A DNA stretch of 64,000 nt from positions 1,262,621-1,326,620 of the forward strand of contig CP128386.1 of NCBI GenBank assembly GCA_030345135.1, read 5' to 3'. Below are positions 26,215 to 34,836 of the stretch, piece after piece. Within the stretch, counting starts at the first letter, position 1, and each line of letters begins with the position of its first letter. The notes under the pieces were generated by a model. It saw nothing but the letters and a program-made list of their open reading frames with translations, ran no database searches and was not told the origin of the DNA. This stretch comes from Chitinophagaceae bacterium DXS. GTDB lineage: Bacteria; Bacteroidota; Bacteroidia; Chitinophagales; Chitinophagaceae. The translations under genes and the position numbers were made by a program.

Positions 26215-26991
26215 CTAATAAAGGCTCTTTGCCTGTTTCTTATTCCATAAAATACCTGCCAGCACAAAGAAGATGCCTGCGAACGTGAACGATTCACATA
26301 ATCCCATTCTGTCGCTTGCATCTGTTGGGTGTGCAATAAGCCTTGGGATATGTAACAATAGAAACCATCCGGTCAACATAATACCCGAAAGCAATGAAGC
26401 CCACTTACTAATACCCGGAACAAAAATTCCAATGCCGCCGGCAATAAGACAAACTCCGCAGAAATAAGCCCAGAATGTGCGAAAAGGAATATAGGCAGGA
26501 ATGAAATCTGTTACAAATCCGGCGAACTTAAAATGTGCATAACCTGATGCAACGAAAAATGTAGAGAGAAACAGTTTTCCTGTTAAAATAAAAATGTTCC
26601 GCTGGCTTTGGGTGTTGCCTGTATAACGCTGCGGATCGTCCAATATAAAAGTGCTGCCAACAATAAGTGCACCGCCAAACAGCGCCACAGATTTATAAGT
26701 GTTTAGCCAGTCATTCATAAATTGCGGTATATGCCGCAAAACAGAAAATATAAAGATCAGCGCAGCAATTGCCATTGATGCCCTTGCGCCTTTTTTGTTT
26801 ATTATAATTGCTACAGAGGCTGTGATAAGAATTGCACCTGATATATACGCAACGATTGAAGTTAAATTGAACGGCAGACTCCATGCAGGCGGACGTCCCA
26901 CAATAAAGTCTTTATAAACAAAACATAGAATAGCCAATCCGGCAATGCCTATCGCAAACATAACACGTCCAGGTAGTATGAGTTTATTCAT
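26215..26991 (-). CDS. DoxX-like multi-span membrane protein
   Basis: A 258-residue integral membrane protein with about eight spans. The second half (FLSTFFVASGYAHFKFAGFV, then IPAYIPFRTFWAYFCGVCLI and AGGIGIFVPGISKWASLLSG) has the DoxX-like arrangement. DoxX proteins are linked to redox or quinone functions in some bacteria, but members of this long form are uncharacterised. It stands alone, and its 3' end abuts the inverted-repeat element. Confidence 0.75.
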   Translation of the reverse strand: MNKLILPGRVMFAIGIAGLAILCFVYKDFIVGRPPAWSLPFNLTSIVAYISGAILITASVAIIINKKGARASMAIAALIFIFSVLRHIPQFMNDWLNTYKSVALFGGALIVGSTFILDDPQRYTGNTQSQRNIFILTGKLFLSTFFVASGYAHFKFAGFVTDFIPAYIPFRTFWAYFCGVCLIAGGIGIFVPGISKWASLLSGIMLTGWFLLLHIPRLIAHPTDASDRMGLCESFTFAGIFFVLAGILWNKKQAKSLY

Positions 26992-27328
26992 TCTTAATGG
27001 ATTTAGTGGAAAAGGCTAGCGAAACATAAAGTACGTATTTTCTGTTAGTAATGCAAGATGCAGAAGGCGAGAGTGTGTAAGATGTTAGATGTACGATGAA
27101 ACCAATGTACGATGTGCGGTGTTAGATGTACGATGTGGGTGGATGAAATTACAAGTACGAATTATGAAGTACGAAGTACGGATGCCGCAAAGTTTTACCT
27201 GAACAATTTTAAAGTTACCACGGTTGACGTTTTTTTGTCTGTAGAAAATTAAAGCCTCAATTTCAAAAGACCAATGGCTAATAGCTCATAGCTGCCTGAA
27301 ACCTTACGCCTCACGCCTCACCCCTCAT
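26992..27328. repeat. Gene-free stretch with 'tgtacgatgt' repeats
   Basis: At 27,080-27,180 there are several copies of a 'tgtacgatg' or 'agtacgaagtacg' unit, and at 27,270-27,325 runs of 'gctaatagctcatagct' and 'cctcacgcctcac'. These are the same low-complexity families as at 5.2 and 54.6 kb. No gene is visible. Confidence 0.55.
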
Positions 27329-27997
27329 CTATCCCTTCAACAACTTAAAGTAAGGCGACTTCTTAACCTGTAACACCAGCTTGGCTACGCATTCAGATTT
27401 TTTCTTTCTTGCATAGCCATAACTGATCTTAAAAATGCGGGCGACTTCTTCCATGGAAATGCCACTCCAGCAAAGTTGTAAGAACTCTTTGTTGCTTTGG
27501 CCGATCGTATCCAGCTTTTCAGTTAGCAGATCTCTGCGTGCTTGCTGCATAAGACATTCATCCGCCAGTTTATTGCTATTGTCGTCGATGTTTTCGTATT
27601 GGGTAGTATCTGTCAATAACAGTTTTTGCGCTTTTCTTTTGTGAAGCTGGCTCAGCCAAAGGTTTTTGCAGACCATATAAAAATAGGCATCGAACGGACA
27701 GGTTAAGATAAAACCTTTCGTTTTAGCTCTGTGATAAATGGATAAAAGTGCATCCTGGAACACATCCGGAATATCAGCTTCCGTGCCATTGTTCTGAAGA
27801 ATCATCCATTTGATCTTTCCGGAAAATCTTTGATACAATTCATTAAGTACTTCAGCGTTGTTGGTGAGTAATGCGTCAATATATTTTTGATCAGGGTGGG
27901 GAGCAGGTTGAGTATTAGTCTTTCCAGGCAGGCCTGCGTCTTCTTTAAAAGTAGCCTGGGGAGAATGACCTCCGGTGACGTTTAGTGTGACTTGCAT
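27329..27997 (-). CDS. RNA polymerase sigma factor, ECF-like sigma-70
   Basis: A 222-residue sigma factor. Region 2 lies at about 50-120 (LYQRFSGKIKWMILQNNGTE, DVFQDALLSIYHRAKTKGF, FDAYFYMVCKNLWLSQLHKR). Region 4 lies at about 160-205 (FLQLCWSGISMEEVARIFKI, then YGYARKKKSECVAKL). A 40-residue N-terminal extension is unusual and looks unstructured. No anti-sigma factor or TonB receptor gene adjoins it, so this is not a classic FecIR-type unit. It is transcribed away from the tRNA-Ala gene. Confidence 0.88.
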   Translation of the reverse strand: MQVTLNVTGGHSPQATFKEDAGLPGKTNTQPAPHPDQKYIDALLTNNAEVLNELYQRFSGKIKWMILQNNGTEADIPDVFQDALLSIYHRAKTKGFILTCPFDAYFYMVCKNLWLSQLHKRKAQKLLLTDTTQYENIDDNSNKLADECLMQQARRDLLTEKLDTIGQSNKEFLQLCWSGISMEEVARIFKISYGYARKKKSECVAKLVLQVKKSPYFKLLKG

Positions 27998-28300
27998 ACG
28001 GCGGTTTTTATAAGTTTTGAACTAAAAAGCAAGATGATGGATCGTGCAATAATCAGGGTGTAAAAGTAGCGCTGTGAAAGCCCGTTGAACAGGGGGAAAT
28101 GACTGTTTTTTGAGTGGGAAATAACCGTCAAAGAGCAGGTGGTATTTCACAATTTAAATGGTGCAAAACACACAGTTTTTCCTGGAAAATAAGGTCAATT
28201 ATCCCGGCCAAAATCGTGTCTTAACTTAGATTAGAAAGAATATTATTTATTATCAGGGAGTTAGCTTCCAAATTTTCACGGACGGAGGTATAAACGTTTT
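27998..28300. other. Upstream region of the sigma gene
   Basis: About 300 AT-rich bases between the sigma factor gene and the tRNA promoter. I see no gene or strong hairpin. It probably holds the sigma gene's own promoter, reading leftwards, which I could not place. Confidence 0.3.
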
Positions 28301-28331
28301 TTTGGTAATATGGAATAGACGCTTATTTTTG
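28301..28331 (+). promoter_or_regulatory. Bacteroidota-type promoter of tRNA-Ala
   Basis: TTTG at 28,301-28,304 is followed after exactly 19 bases by TATTTTTG at 28,324-28,331, a full match to the TTTG / TAnnTTTG consensus of the Bacteroidota housekeeping sigma factor. The tRNA begins 31 bases downstream, which fits a short leader. This is the clearest promoter in the window. Confidence 0.75.
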
Positions 28332-28362
28332 CATCCCCGCGAGGGAAAGTTCCTGGTTTAAT

Positions 28363-28438
<76 letters not shown>

Positions 28439-28444
28439 GACTTT

Positions 28445-28478
28445 TAAAAGCCTTGGTCATCAAGGCTTTTATTTTTTA
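28445..28478 (+). terminator. Terminator of tRNA-Ala
   Basis: A ten-base stem (AAAAGCCTTG / CAAGGCTTTT) with a GTCAT loop is followed by ATTTTTT. It begins eight bases after the tRNA end. It lies inside the island, so the island brought its own terminator. Confidence 0.85.
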
Positions 28479-28868
28479 ATGTAATTTCGATCTCCCGCAG
28501 AGTGCCAATGCTATTGTGACATAATTGAAAACGATTATTGCTACCAGCACTTAGAGAACAGCATAGCTCTTAAAACTTAACCTGGTTAGATTTTTTGTCA
28601 AAAAAATAAGATTGCAAAAATTGTAATGCATCCGAACATGCAAGCTTTCAACGCATTCTTTTTTCGCCGAACCAACCTGCGCAGATAGAAATGAACCAGG
28701 GACCATATTAATCTTCCAGGAACACTTAACATGTACAGTAATTCGTAATTGGCCAACTGATTCGCGTTTTTACAAAAGGGAAAAAGTCTTCATTTATTCA
28801 ACAGCAGAGCCATATTCATAATTTTCTTTTACTCATGGGCGTTTACCAATAATCAATTATCAAAAGCC
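28479..28868. other. 390-bp gene-free, AT-rich stretch inside the island
   Basis: This is where an integrase gene would be expected next to the tRNA. I found no integrase-like sequence or open frame on either strand. Nothing else is recognisable. Confidence 0.4.
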
Positions 28869-29753
28869 TCAAAGCATATTAACAGAATAATTTTGCTGCT
28901 TGTACTGACCCGGTGTTAAACTGGTTTTTTTCTTGAACACTTTTGAAAAATAAGGAAGGTTATCAAAGCCTGTTTCCTCCGCAATTTGAGCCAAAGGCAT
29001 GTCAGAAATTGTTATCAGATATTGAGCTCTTTCGATTCTTTTACTGTGAATATAGGAAAGCGGTCGCTCGCCAGTAAGTTGTAAAAACAACCTGGAAAAA
29101 TAGTCAGGATGCAGGTTTACTTTTTCTGCCAGGTTAGTAACTGTAAGTCTTCTGTTTAAATTAAGCTGAATAAAGCCTATTAGATTTACAACTTTTGATG
29201 GTATAGCACTAACATCTTTATGCAGGAACATTTTCGAACTCAAAAACCTGGAAAGCAACTGCAAGATAATGCCCTGTGTTTCCAGAAATGCAGAATCACT
29301 TTGCATGTTATTCAGTTCTTCATATTCTTTGTAAAAAATGTTCTTCTCATAAACTTTCGGGTTATCCGAACGATTGATTTTTCTGAAAGGATTAATCTGT
29401 AAGAGTCTCTTATAATTAGTAATATCCATATCAGCAGCTTTTATTTTTATAATGGTTCGGTTATTATGAAAAAGTGAAATTCCATCAGGTGAATCTTCAA
29501 AGAAATGAATAAAATACTGGCTCATATAAGCGGGGCACTTCAAATTGCATAAAGTGAAGCTTGGTATAATATACATATACCCAGGTTCTAATAACCAGGT
29601 TTCTTTTTCGTTGTAAACATATCCCGTTCCTTCATCTATGAGATACAATCGAAAATATGGACTAATTACATTTTTGTAATTCCATTTTGTGTTCAACTGT
29701 ACATGATCAACGTTAAGTAATGTGAACGAATGTTTTAAAATCCTTCTGCTCAT
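28869..29753 (-). CDS. AraC-family regulator of the island
   Basis: A 294-residue regulator. The N-terminal cupin-type sensor spans about 1-160 (GTGYVYNEKETWLLEPGYMY near 38-57 is the usual sugar-sensing region). The helix-turn-helix pair spans about 190-288: VTNLAEKVNLHPDYFSRLFL near 205-224 and LAQIAEETGFDNLPYFSKVF near 253-272. It ends LTPGQYKQQN. It is divergent from the fucosidase gene and probably controls it. An isolated position next to glycoside hydrolases is common for such regulators. Confidence 0.88.
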   Translation of the reverse strand: MSRRILKHSFTLLNVDHVQLNTKWNYKNVISPYFRLYLIDEGTGYVYNEKETWLLEPGYMYIIPSFTLCNLKCPAYMSQYFIHFFEDSPDGISLFHNNRTIIKIKAADMDITNYKRLLQINPFRKINRSDNPKVYEKNIFYKEYEELNNMQSDSAFLETQGIILQLLSRFLSSKMFLHKDVSAIPSKVVNLIGFIQLNLNRRLTVTNLAEKVNLHPDYFSRLFLQLTGERPLSYIHSKRIERAQYLITISDMPLAQIAEETGFDNLPYFSKVFKKKTSLTPGQYKQQNYSVNML

Positions 29754-29898
29754 TCAGCTTAATAATAAAAGATTGTCAATAATTAAAAGTCGGATTTGTA
29801 TAATACAAAGTCGAATCTATAGAATATTTTCCGCATCTCGCCAACATAAGTTTGCGTAACGATTGTTAATAGCAAATACTGAAAAATGGTTGTTGTAA

Positions 29899-30234
29899 AA
29901 AGAAACTGTAAGATATACGACTATCTCTGAAACTCTTGCTATAAAAGGATGCCCTCTGGATTTTCTGAATGGAATTATAAAAGAAGTTCATAAAACAGGA
30001 TACGAATTACTAACGAAAATTGTTATAGCTCCTCAGCATAGTTAAGAAGGAAAGGCAACGAAACATATAAAGCCTGATATAACGGTATTATATAATGGCG
30101 TTTGCAAATCAAAAAATACAGCTAAACACTTTATCCTGGTAAAAGCCGGGAAGTGTAAGAGAACTTATTCTTTCACAAAAATATTAGTATGCCATCATAC
30201 TTTATTGTTAGCCCGAAATTATTATATTATCTAA
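29899..30234 (+). pseudogene. Coding-like remnant with one internal stop
   Basis: One frame stays open from 29,899 to the TAA at 30,232-30,234, apart from a single TAA at 30,043-30,045. The translation reads like protein (CPLDFLNGIIKEVHKTGYEL before the stop, HIKPDITVLYNGV after it). There is no convincing start codon and I cannot name a family. It lies in the intergenic space before the fucosidase gene, inside the island, so it may be a relic of island cargo. The remaining bases of 29,754-30,318 hold nothing I recognise. Confidence 0.35.
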
Positions 30235-30318
30235 CAAAGATTTACCATACAAAATGTAATGAATGGTAACTCAATTTTCCTGGTAGTAATTTTATTAATA
30301 ACAACAGCCTTACAGGTT

Positions 30319-31950
30319 ATGAATAGAAGAAAGTTAATTAAAAACGCTGTGGCCTTGATGCCTGCTTTATGGTTAAAGAATCAGAACCTCAATGCCGGCT
30401 TTCTATCGTCATCACATGCTTATACAGAAGGTCCTTTTAAACCGGACTGGGCATCTCTTGAACAGTATCAGACACCTGACTGGTTTCGGAATGCCAAGTT
30501 TGGCATCTGGGCCCACTGGGGGGCACAATGCCAGCCTGAATATGGTGACTGGTATGCCCGCGGCATGTACCAGGAAGGTAGCGAACAGTACAAATACCAT
30601 CTTAAAACCTATGGACATCCTTCTAAATTCGGATTTAAGGATGTAATTCATGAATGGAAGGCAGAAAACTGGAATCCTGAAGAGCTCATTGGTCTATACA
30701 AAGCAGCAGGTGCAAAATATTGTGTGGCGATGGCCAATCATCACGACAATTTTGATAATTACAATAGCCGGTATCAGCCCTGGAATTCGGTTAAGCTCGG
30801 GCCCAAAAAAGATATCATTGACGGTTGGGCGAAAGCTGTGAAGAAAAACGGTCTTCACTTCGGGGTCAGTGTTCATGCCGCCCACGCATGGCTTTTCTAT
30901 GAGGCCGCCCAGCGCAGCGATAAAGACGGTGCTATGAAAGGTATTCCCTACGATGGTACTTTAAAAACGCCAGCTGGAAAAGGTAAATGGTGGAACGGTT
31001 ATGATCCCCAGGATTTATACGCACAGAATCACCCTTTAAGTAAGGATAGTTTCAATGATGGCATCATTGGAAAACAATGGGATTGGGGTAATGGGGTTAC
31101 ACCACCATCAAAAGAATATATCGAAAACATATATAACCGCACAATTGAACTGATTGATAACTACGAGCCCGATCTCGTGTATTTCGATGATACTGCACTG
31201 CCATTCTATCCCATCAGCGATGCAGGCTTGCACATAGCCGCTCACATGTACAATACCAATATTAAAAAGCATGGCACATTGCAGGCTGTTATCACGGGAA
31301 AAATATTAAACGAGCAGCAACGCAAATGCATGGTGTGGGATATTGAAAGAGGCCAGAGTAATAAAATAGAGCCGCTGCCGTGGCAAACAGATACCTGCAT
31401 CGGGAATTGGCATTATGACAAGCGTGTGTTTGAAAACCATAATTATAAAACGGCAACAACGGTCATTCATACACTCGTTGATGTAGTGAGTAAAAACGGC
31501 AATCTACTGCTAAATATTCCTGTAAAAGGCGATGGTACGATAGACAGCGATGAAAAAGAAGTTGTAAAAGGAATTACTGCCTGGATGAAAGTAAATAGCG
31601 AAAGTATTTACGGTACTCGCCCTTACTCCGTAATGGGAGAAGGTCCGGCAATGCAGCAGGCAGCCGCTTTGACAGACCAGGGATTTAATGAGGGAAAAGG
31701 AAAACCATTTACTGCAGAAGACATTCGTTTTGCGCAGAAAGAAAATCTTTTATATGCTACAACATTAGGCGTTCCACAAAAAGAAGTATTGATCAAAACC
31801 TTAGCCGGAAAGCCTGTTGATGATGTAAAGTTGATTGGCTATCCTGATACACTAAATTGGAAAAATACACCAGGCGGCTTATTAATCTCAACTCCAGACA
31901 AAATGCCTACTGATATATCTTCTGTATTTGTAATTACTGGTGTGGTTTAA
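30319..31950 (+). CDS. Alpha-L-fucosidase, GH29
   Basis: A 543-residue secreted enzyme. I chose the ATG at 30,319, whose product starts MNRRKLIKNAVALMPALWL, a twin-arginine-like signal; an ATG at 30,259 would add 20 hydrophobic residues in front. GH29 motifs are FRNAKFGIWAHWG near 56-68, the histidine pair in ANHHDNFDNYNS near 139-150 and DLVYFDDT near 287-294, whose Asp is the expected nucleophile. The C-terminal beta-sandwich carries the usual NLLLNIPVKGDGTIDSDE near 394-411. It releases L-fucose from glycans. The 39-base gap to the mutarotase gene suggests an operon. Confidence 0.9.
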   Translation: MNRRKLIKNAVALMPALWLKNQNLNAGFLSSSHAYTEGPFKPDWASLEQYQTPDWFRNAKFGIWAHWGAQCQPEYGDWYARGMYQEGSEQYKYHLKTYGHPSKFGFKDVIHEWKAENWNPEELIGLYKAAGAKYCVAMANHHDNFDNYNSRYQPWNSVKLGPKKDIIDGWAKAVKKNGLHFGVSVHAAHAWLFYEAAQRSDKDGAMKGIPYDGTLKTPAGKGKWWNGYDPQDLYAQNHPLSKDSFNDGIIGKQWDWGNGVTPPSKEYIENIYNRTIELIDNYEPDLVYFDDTALPFYPISDAGLHIAAHMYNTNIKKHGTLQAVITGKILNEQQRKCMVWDIERGQSNKIEPLPWQTDTCIGNWHYDKRVFENHNYKTATTVIHTLVDVVSKNGNLLLNIPVKGDGTIDSDEKEVVKGITAWMKVNSESIYGTRPYSVMGEGPAMQQAAALTDQGFNEGKGKPFTAEDIRFAQKENLLYATTLGVPQKEVLIKTLAGKPVDDVKLIGYPDTLNWKNTPGGLLISTPDKMPTDISSVFVITGVV

Positions 31951-31989
31951 CTACGCACGATCAAACATCATCAAAAGCAGTTTAAAACT

Positions 31990-32319
31990 ATGAAAAGATA
32001 TTGCCTTGCGCTTGATTTAAAAGATGATCCACGGCTGATAAAAGAATATGAGCATTGGCATAAAAAAGAAAATAGTTGGCAGGAAGTGAACGATAGTATC
32101 CTCAAGGCTGGTATTGTTAACATGGAAATTTATCGTACCGGTAACCGGCTTGTGATGATTATGGAGACAGATGATTCTTTTGATCCCATAGTGAAAGCAC
32201 AAATGGATGCCAGCAACCCAAAAGTGCAGGAATGGGAAGCGTTGATGTGGAAATTTCAGCAGCCGCTGCCCTGGGCAAATGATGGCGAGAAGTGGGTAGA
32301 GATGAAAAGAATTTTTTAA
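31990..32319 (+). CDS. L-rhamnose/L-fucose mutarotase family protein (DUF718)
   Basis: A 109-residue protein of the dimeric ferredoxin-like mutarotase family (RhaM type), which interconverts sugar anomers. MKRYCLALDLKDDPRLIKEY and the following EHWHKK carry the conserved residues, with the active-site histidine in HWH near 22-24. VNMEIYRTGNRLVMIMETDD near 43-62 and the tryptophan-rich end (WEALMWKFQQPLPWA) are typical. Beside a fucosidase, L-fucose is the more likely substrate than rhamnose; this is inferred from context. Confidence 0.88.
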   Translation: MKRYCLALDLKDDPRLIKEYEHWHKKENSWQEVNDSILKAGIVNMEIYRTGNRLVMIMETDDSFDPIVKAQMDASNPKVQEWEALMWKFQQPLPWANDGEKWVEMKRIF

Positions 32320-32445
32320 ATTAATTAGTGTGTCCTGAAGATTGATCCGGATCAGCATTTCTGAATTGTGATCTCTTTCGCTATGGTTTTACCATAAGAA
32401 CATAACAGTTGTATTGATGCCAGGATTTTCCCGACAACTAGGGGC

Positions 32446-32604
32446 ATGCTTATGTGCTTGAGGGGGCAATTGACGGGAAAGCATGTCGGACATGAAGATA
32501 CAAAGTTACAATCGCCACATACCGATGATGTAATGAATAAAAGCGCTCGTTATCTTAGAATTAAGGTGCTGAAAGGAATTCCCGGAATCTGGGAATTTAT
32601 TAGT
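32446..32604 (+). pseudogene. Fragment of a carbohydrate-binding (discoidin-like) C-terminus
   Basis: The frame upstream of the GH43 signal peptide translates to protein-like sequence. It includes SARYLRIKVLKGIPGIWEF, which resembles the last strands of F5/8-type (discoidin) domains found at the ends of many Bacteroidota glycosidases. It is in frame with the GH43 gene but lies before its signal peptide, so it is unlikely to be translated as part of it. I read it as the surviving end of a lost glycosidase gene. The rest of 32,320-32,622 shows nothing. Confidence 0.35.
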
Positions 32605-32622
32605 TGTAAAAGCAAAATCGTG

Positions 32623-34200
32623 ATGAAAAATATATTGGTCATAATCTGTTGTTTGCTTATTACCATTTGTTCTGTTGGTCAGCAGCAGGTTGAATGGGGG
32701 AAATGGAAAATTTGGGGCGACCAGGGTAACGGAATTTACGTCAATCCGATTATCCCATCAGACTATAGTGATATTGACTGCATTCGGGTTAGTAATGATT
32801 ACTATGCAATATCATCTACATTCCAGTTCTCTCCCGGTATGACCATTCTGCATTCCAGGGACCTGGTAAACTGGGAAATAAGCGGAAACATCATAGACGA
32901 CTTAACGCAAATAAGCAATGAACTGAGCTGGACACACATGAATCGCTATGGCAAGGGAGTATGGGCCGGGACCCTTAGATACCATAACGAACGTTTTTAC
33001 CTGTTCTTTGGAACACCCGATGAAGGATACTTCATGACATCTGCTCCCACCGTCAAGGGACCGTGGGAACCACTGACGCAGCTCCTGTCGGAAGCAGGTT
33101 GGGATGATTGTACTACTATGTGGGACGATGACGGGCAAGCGTGCTTCATAGGAACTCATTTTTCAGATGGGTATAAGACGTATATGTTCAAAATGTCTGT
33201 GGATGGAAAAAGTATAGATCGGAAATCTGCTGTTTTAATTAACTCGGGGGACGGAAGAGAGGCTAATAAGCTGATAAAAATAAACGGATGGTATTATTTG
33301 GTTTTTAGTGAGTATAAAGCAGGATTGGGACGTTATGTGATGGCAAAACGTTCCCGGAAAATGATGGGACCTTATTACGAGGAGAAACAACTGGCTTTGT
33401 CAAATCGTGAGGCTATGGAACCAAATCAGGGGGGTATCATACAAGGTATGGATAATAAATGGTATTTCTTGACACACCATGGAACAGGCGACTGGAGCGG
33501 CCGGATTGTGAGCCTGTTACCTGTTACGTGGGTTGATGATTGGCCAATCATAGGCGAAGTTCTTCCGGGGAGTATTGGAAGGATGAAATGGAGCGGCGCT
33601 ATGCCTTTTATAGACAAGAAAAAATTAAATATTAATCGAACTGATGACTTTGGCGATGGAAAACTTTCTCCGCAATGGCAATGGAATTACCAGCCGCGAC
33701 AAGAAATGTTCTCTCTGTCGGTACGTCCGGGATGGTTGCGTCTGAAAGCTTATACGCCTTTAAAGGTCAATAAATTGATGACTGCCGGCAATACACTCAC
33801 TCAGCGTTGTTTTAGAAAACAGGACAATGATGTTATTGTCAAAATGGACATTACAAATATGGCAGACGGGCAAAAGAATGGCCTGTGCCATTTTTCTTCG
33901 CAGCACGCAGCCCTTGGTATAGTAAAAGAAGGGAAAAACAGCTATCTCGAATACAGGAAAAATGACAGTATAACAAGGGGACCTCAAGTCCATTCGCCAT
34001 TTATTTGGTTGAAGTCTCAGTGGGGATTAGACGGTAACTCACGGTTCTTCTACAGTCTCGACGGAGATAATTTCATAGCCTTTGGTGAATCTTACCAATT
34101 GGTATGGGGAAATTATCGGGGTGATCGTCTTGGAATTTATTGCTTTAATGATAACAATGAAAAGGGATTTGTAGATATTGATTATTTCCATTATCAATAG
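32623..34200 (+). CDS. GH43-family glycoside hydrolase
   Basis: A 525-residue secreted enzyme from the ATG at 32,623 (MKNILVIICCLLITICSVGQ is the signal peptide). The five-bladed propeller spans about 30-330. GIYVNPIIPSDYSDIDCIRV near 39-58 holds the catalytic Asp, TMWDDDGQACFIGTH near 165-179 the second acid region and EPNQGGIIQG near 266-275 the general acid Glu. The C-terminal 190 residues are the concanavalin-like domain usual in beta-xylosidase or arabinofuranosidase members. The likely substrate is a plant xylan or arabinan side chain. The gene lies right before the island's right boundary. Confidence 0.87.
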   Translation: MKNILVIICCLLITICSVGQQQVEWGKWKIWGDQGNGIYVNPIIPSDYSDIDCIRVSNDYYAISSTFQFSPGMTILHSRDLVNWEISGNIIDDLTQISNELSWTHMNRYGKGVWAGTLRYHNERFYLFFGTPDEGYFMTSAPTVKGPWEPLTQLLSEAGWDDCTTMWDDDGQACFIGTHFSDGYKTYMFKMSVDGKSIDRKSAVLINSGDGREANKLIKINGWYYLVFSEYKAGLGRYVMAKRSRKMMGPYYEEKQLALSNREAMEPNQGGIIQGMDNKWYFLTHHGTGDWSGRIVSLLPVTWVDDWPIIGEVLPGSIGRMKWSGAMPFIDKKKLNINRTDDFGDGKLSPQWQWNYQPRQEMFSLSVRPGWLRLKAYTPLKVNKLMTAGNTLTQRCFRKQDNDVIVKMDITNMADGQKNGLCHFSSQHAALGIVKEGKNSYLEYRKNDSITRGPQVHSPFIWLKSQWGLDGNSRFFYSLDGDNFIAFGESYQLVWGNYRGDRLGIYCFNDNNEKGFVDIDYFHYQ

Positions 34201-34274
34201 ATGAACAAGTTTGTATACTTGTTTAGAAAGCTACTCTTATCGGTTAAGGTATAAACCAATTCAGCATCCCAAAA

Positions 34275-34322
<48 letters not shown>

Positions 34323-34323
<1 letters not shown>

Positions 34324-34361
34324 AAAAGGCTGTAAACGAATAGTTTGCAGCCTTTTTTTTT
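34323..34361 (+). terminator. Terminator after the right tRNA fragment
   Basis: The stem GGCTGTAAAC (34,328-34,337) pairs with GTTTGCAGCC (34,343-34,352), with one G-U pair, and is followed by nine T. It is placed as a tRNA terminator would be, so it is likely the original terminator of the tRNA before the island came in. It may now end the GH43 transcript. Confidence 0.85.
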
Positions 34362-34371
34362 GGTGCTCGAT

Positions 34372-34555
34372 GCATGGCGAGCAAGGGTGTCCACTTTGAA
34401 GTGGAATCTGAAGGAAGCTTAAGGCAAAGTTCCGGCCCGAGGAACAGGCTGGATATGTGTTTCTGACAGACCGTTACCTGAATGCACGGAAACTAAATTA
34501 AGAAACCGCCGTATACCGAACGGTACGTACGGTGGTGTGAGAGGACAGAAAAACA
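34372..34555 (+). mobile_element. Group II intron remnant (domain I piece plus domain V)
   Basis: At 34,505-34,536 there is a 32-base hairpin with arms ACCGCCGTA / TACGGTGGT and an inner CCGAACGG cap, followed by GTGTGAGAGG. This is the domain V form of bacterial group II introns as I know them. About 120 bases before it, gtgtccactttgaagtgga then atctgaaggaagc match an internal part of domain I. The intron 5' end, the reverse-transcriptase frame and a clear domain VI are missing, so the element must be dead. It lies just outside the island boundary. The remaining bases to 34,836 hold nothing I recognise. Confidence 0.65.
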
Positions 34556-34836
34556 AAATAGATTCCGGTGATTAGATAATCAACAACTTGTAACGCTAAT
34601 TTCTTATAGTTTCGACAGATTCTTAATATAGGTACCTTTTATGCGCATGAAATTTAAAAAGCGATAGCACAATTTGTTTAGCATAAAACGGTGAAAATAT
34701 TATAAGGAAGCTCGTAAATCACGTAAATTAGTTTCCGTTTGCTGCTATAACCGACACAGGAGTTGGACAAGCGCTTTTAAAGTCAAAAAAGTAATAGCAT
34801 TCATTTTACTGTAATAAAATATCTTAAGACTGATTA

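Noticed and set aside
26019-26336. A 105-codon minus-strand frame
   Set aside because: It runs through the inverted-repeat element and overlaps the end of the DoxX-like gene in another frame.
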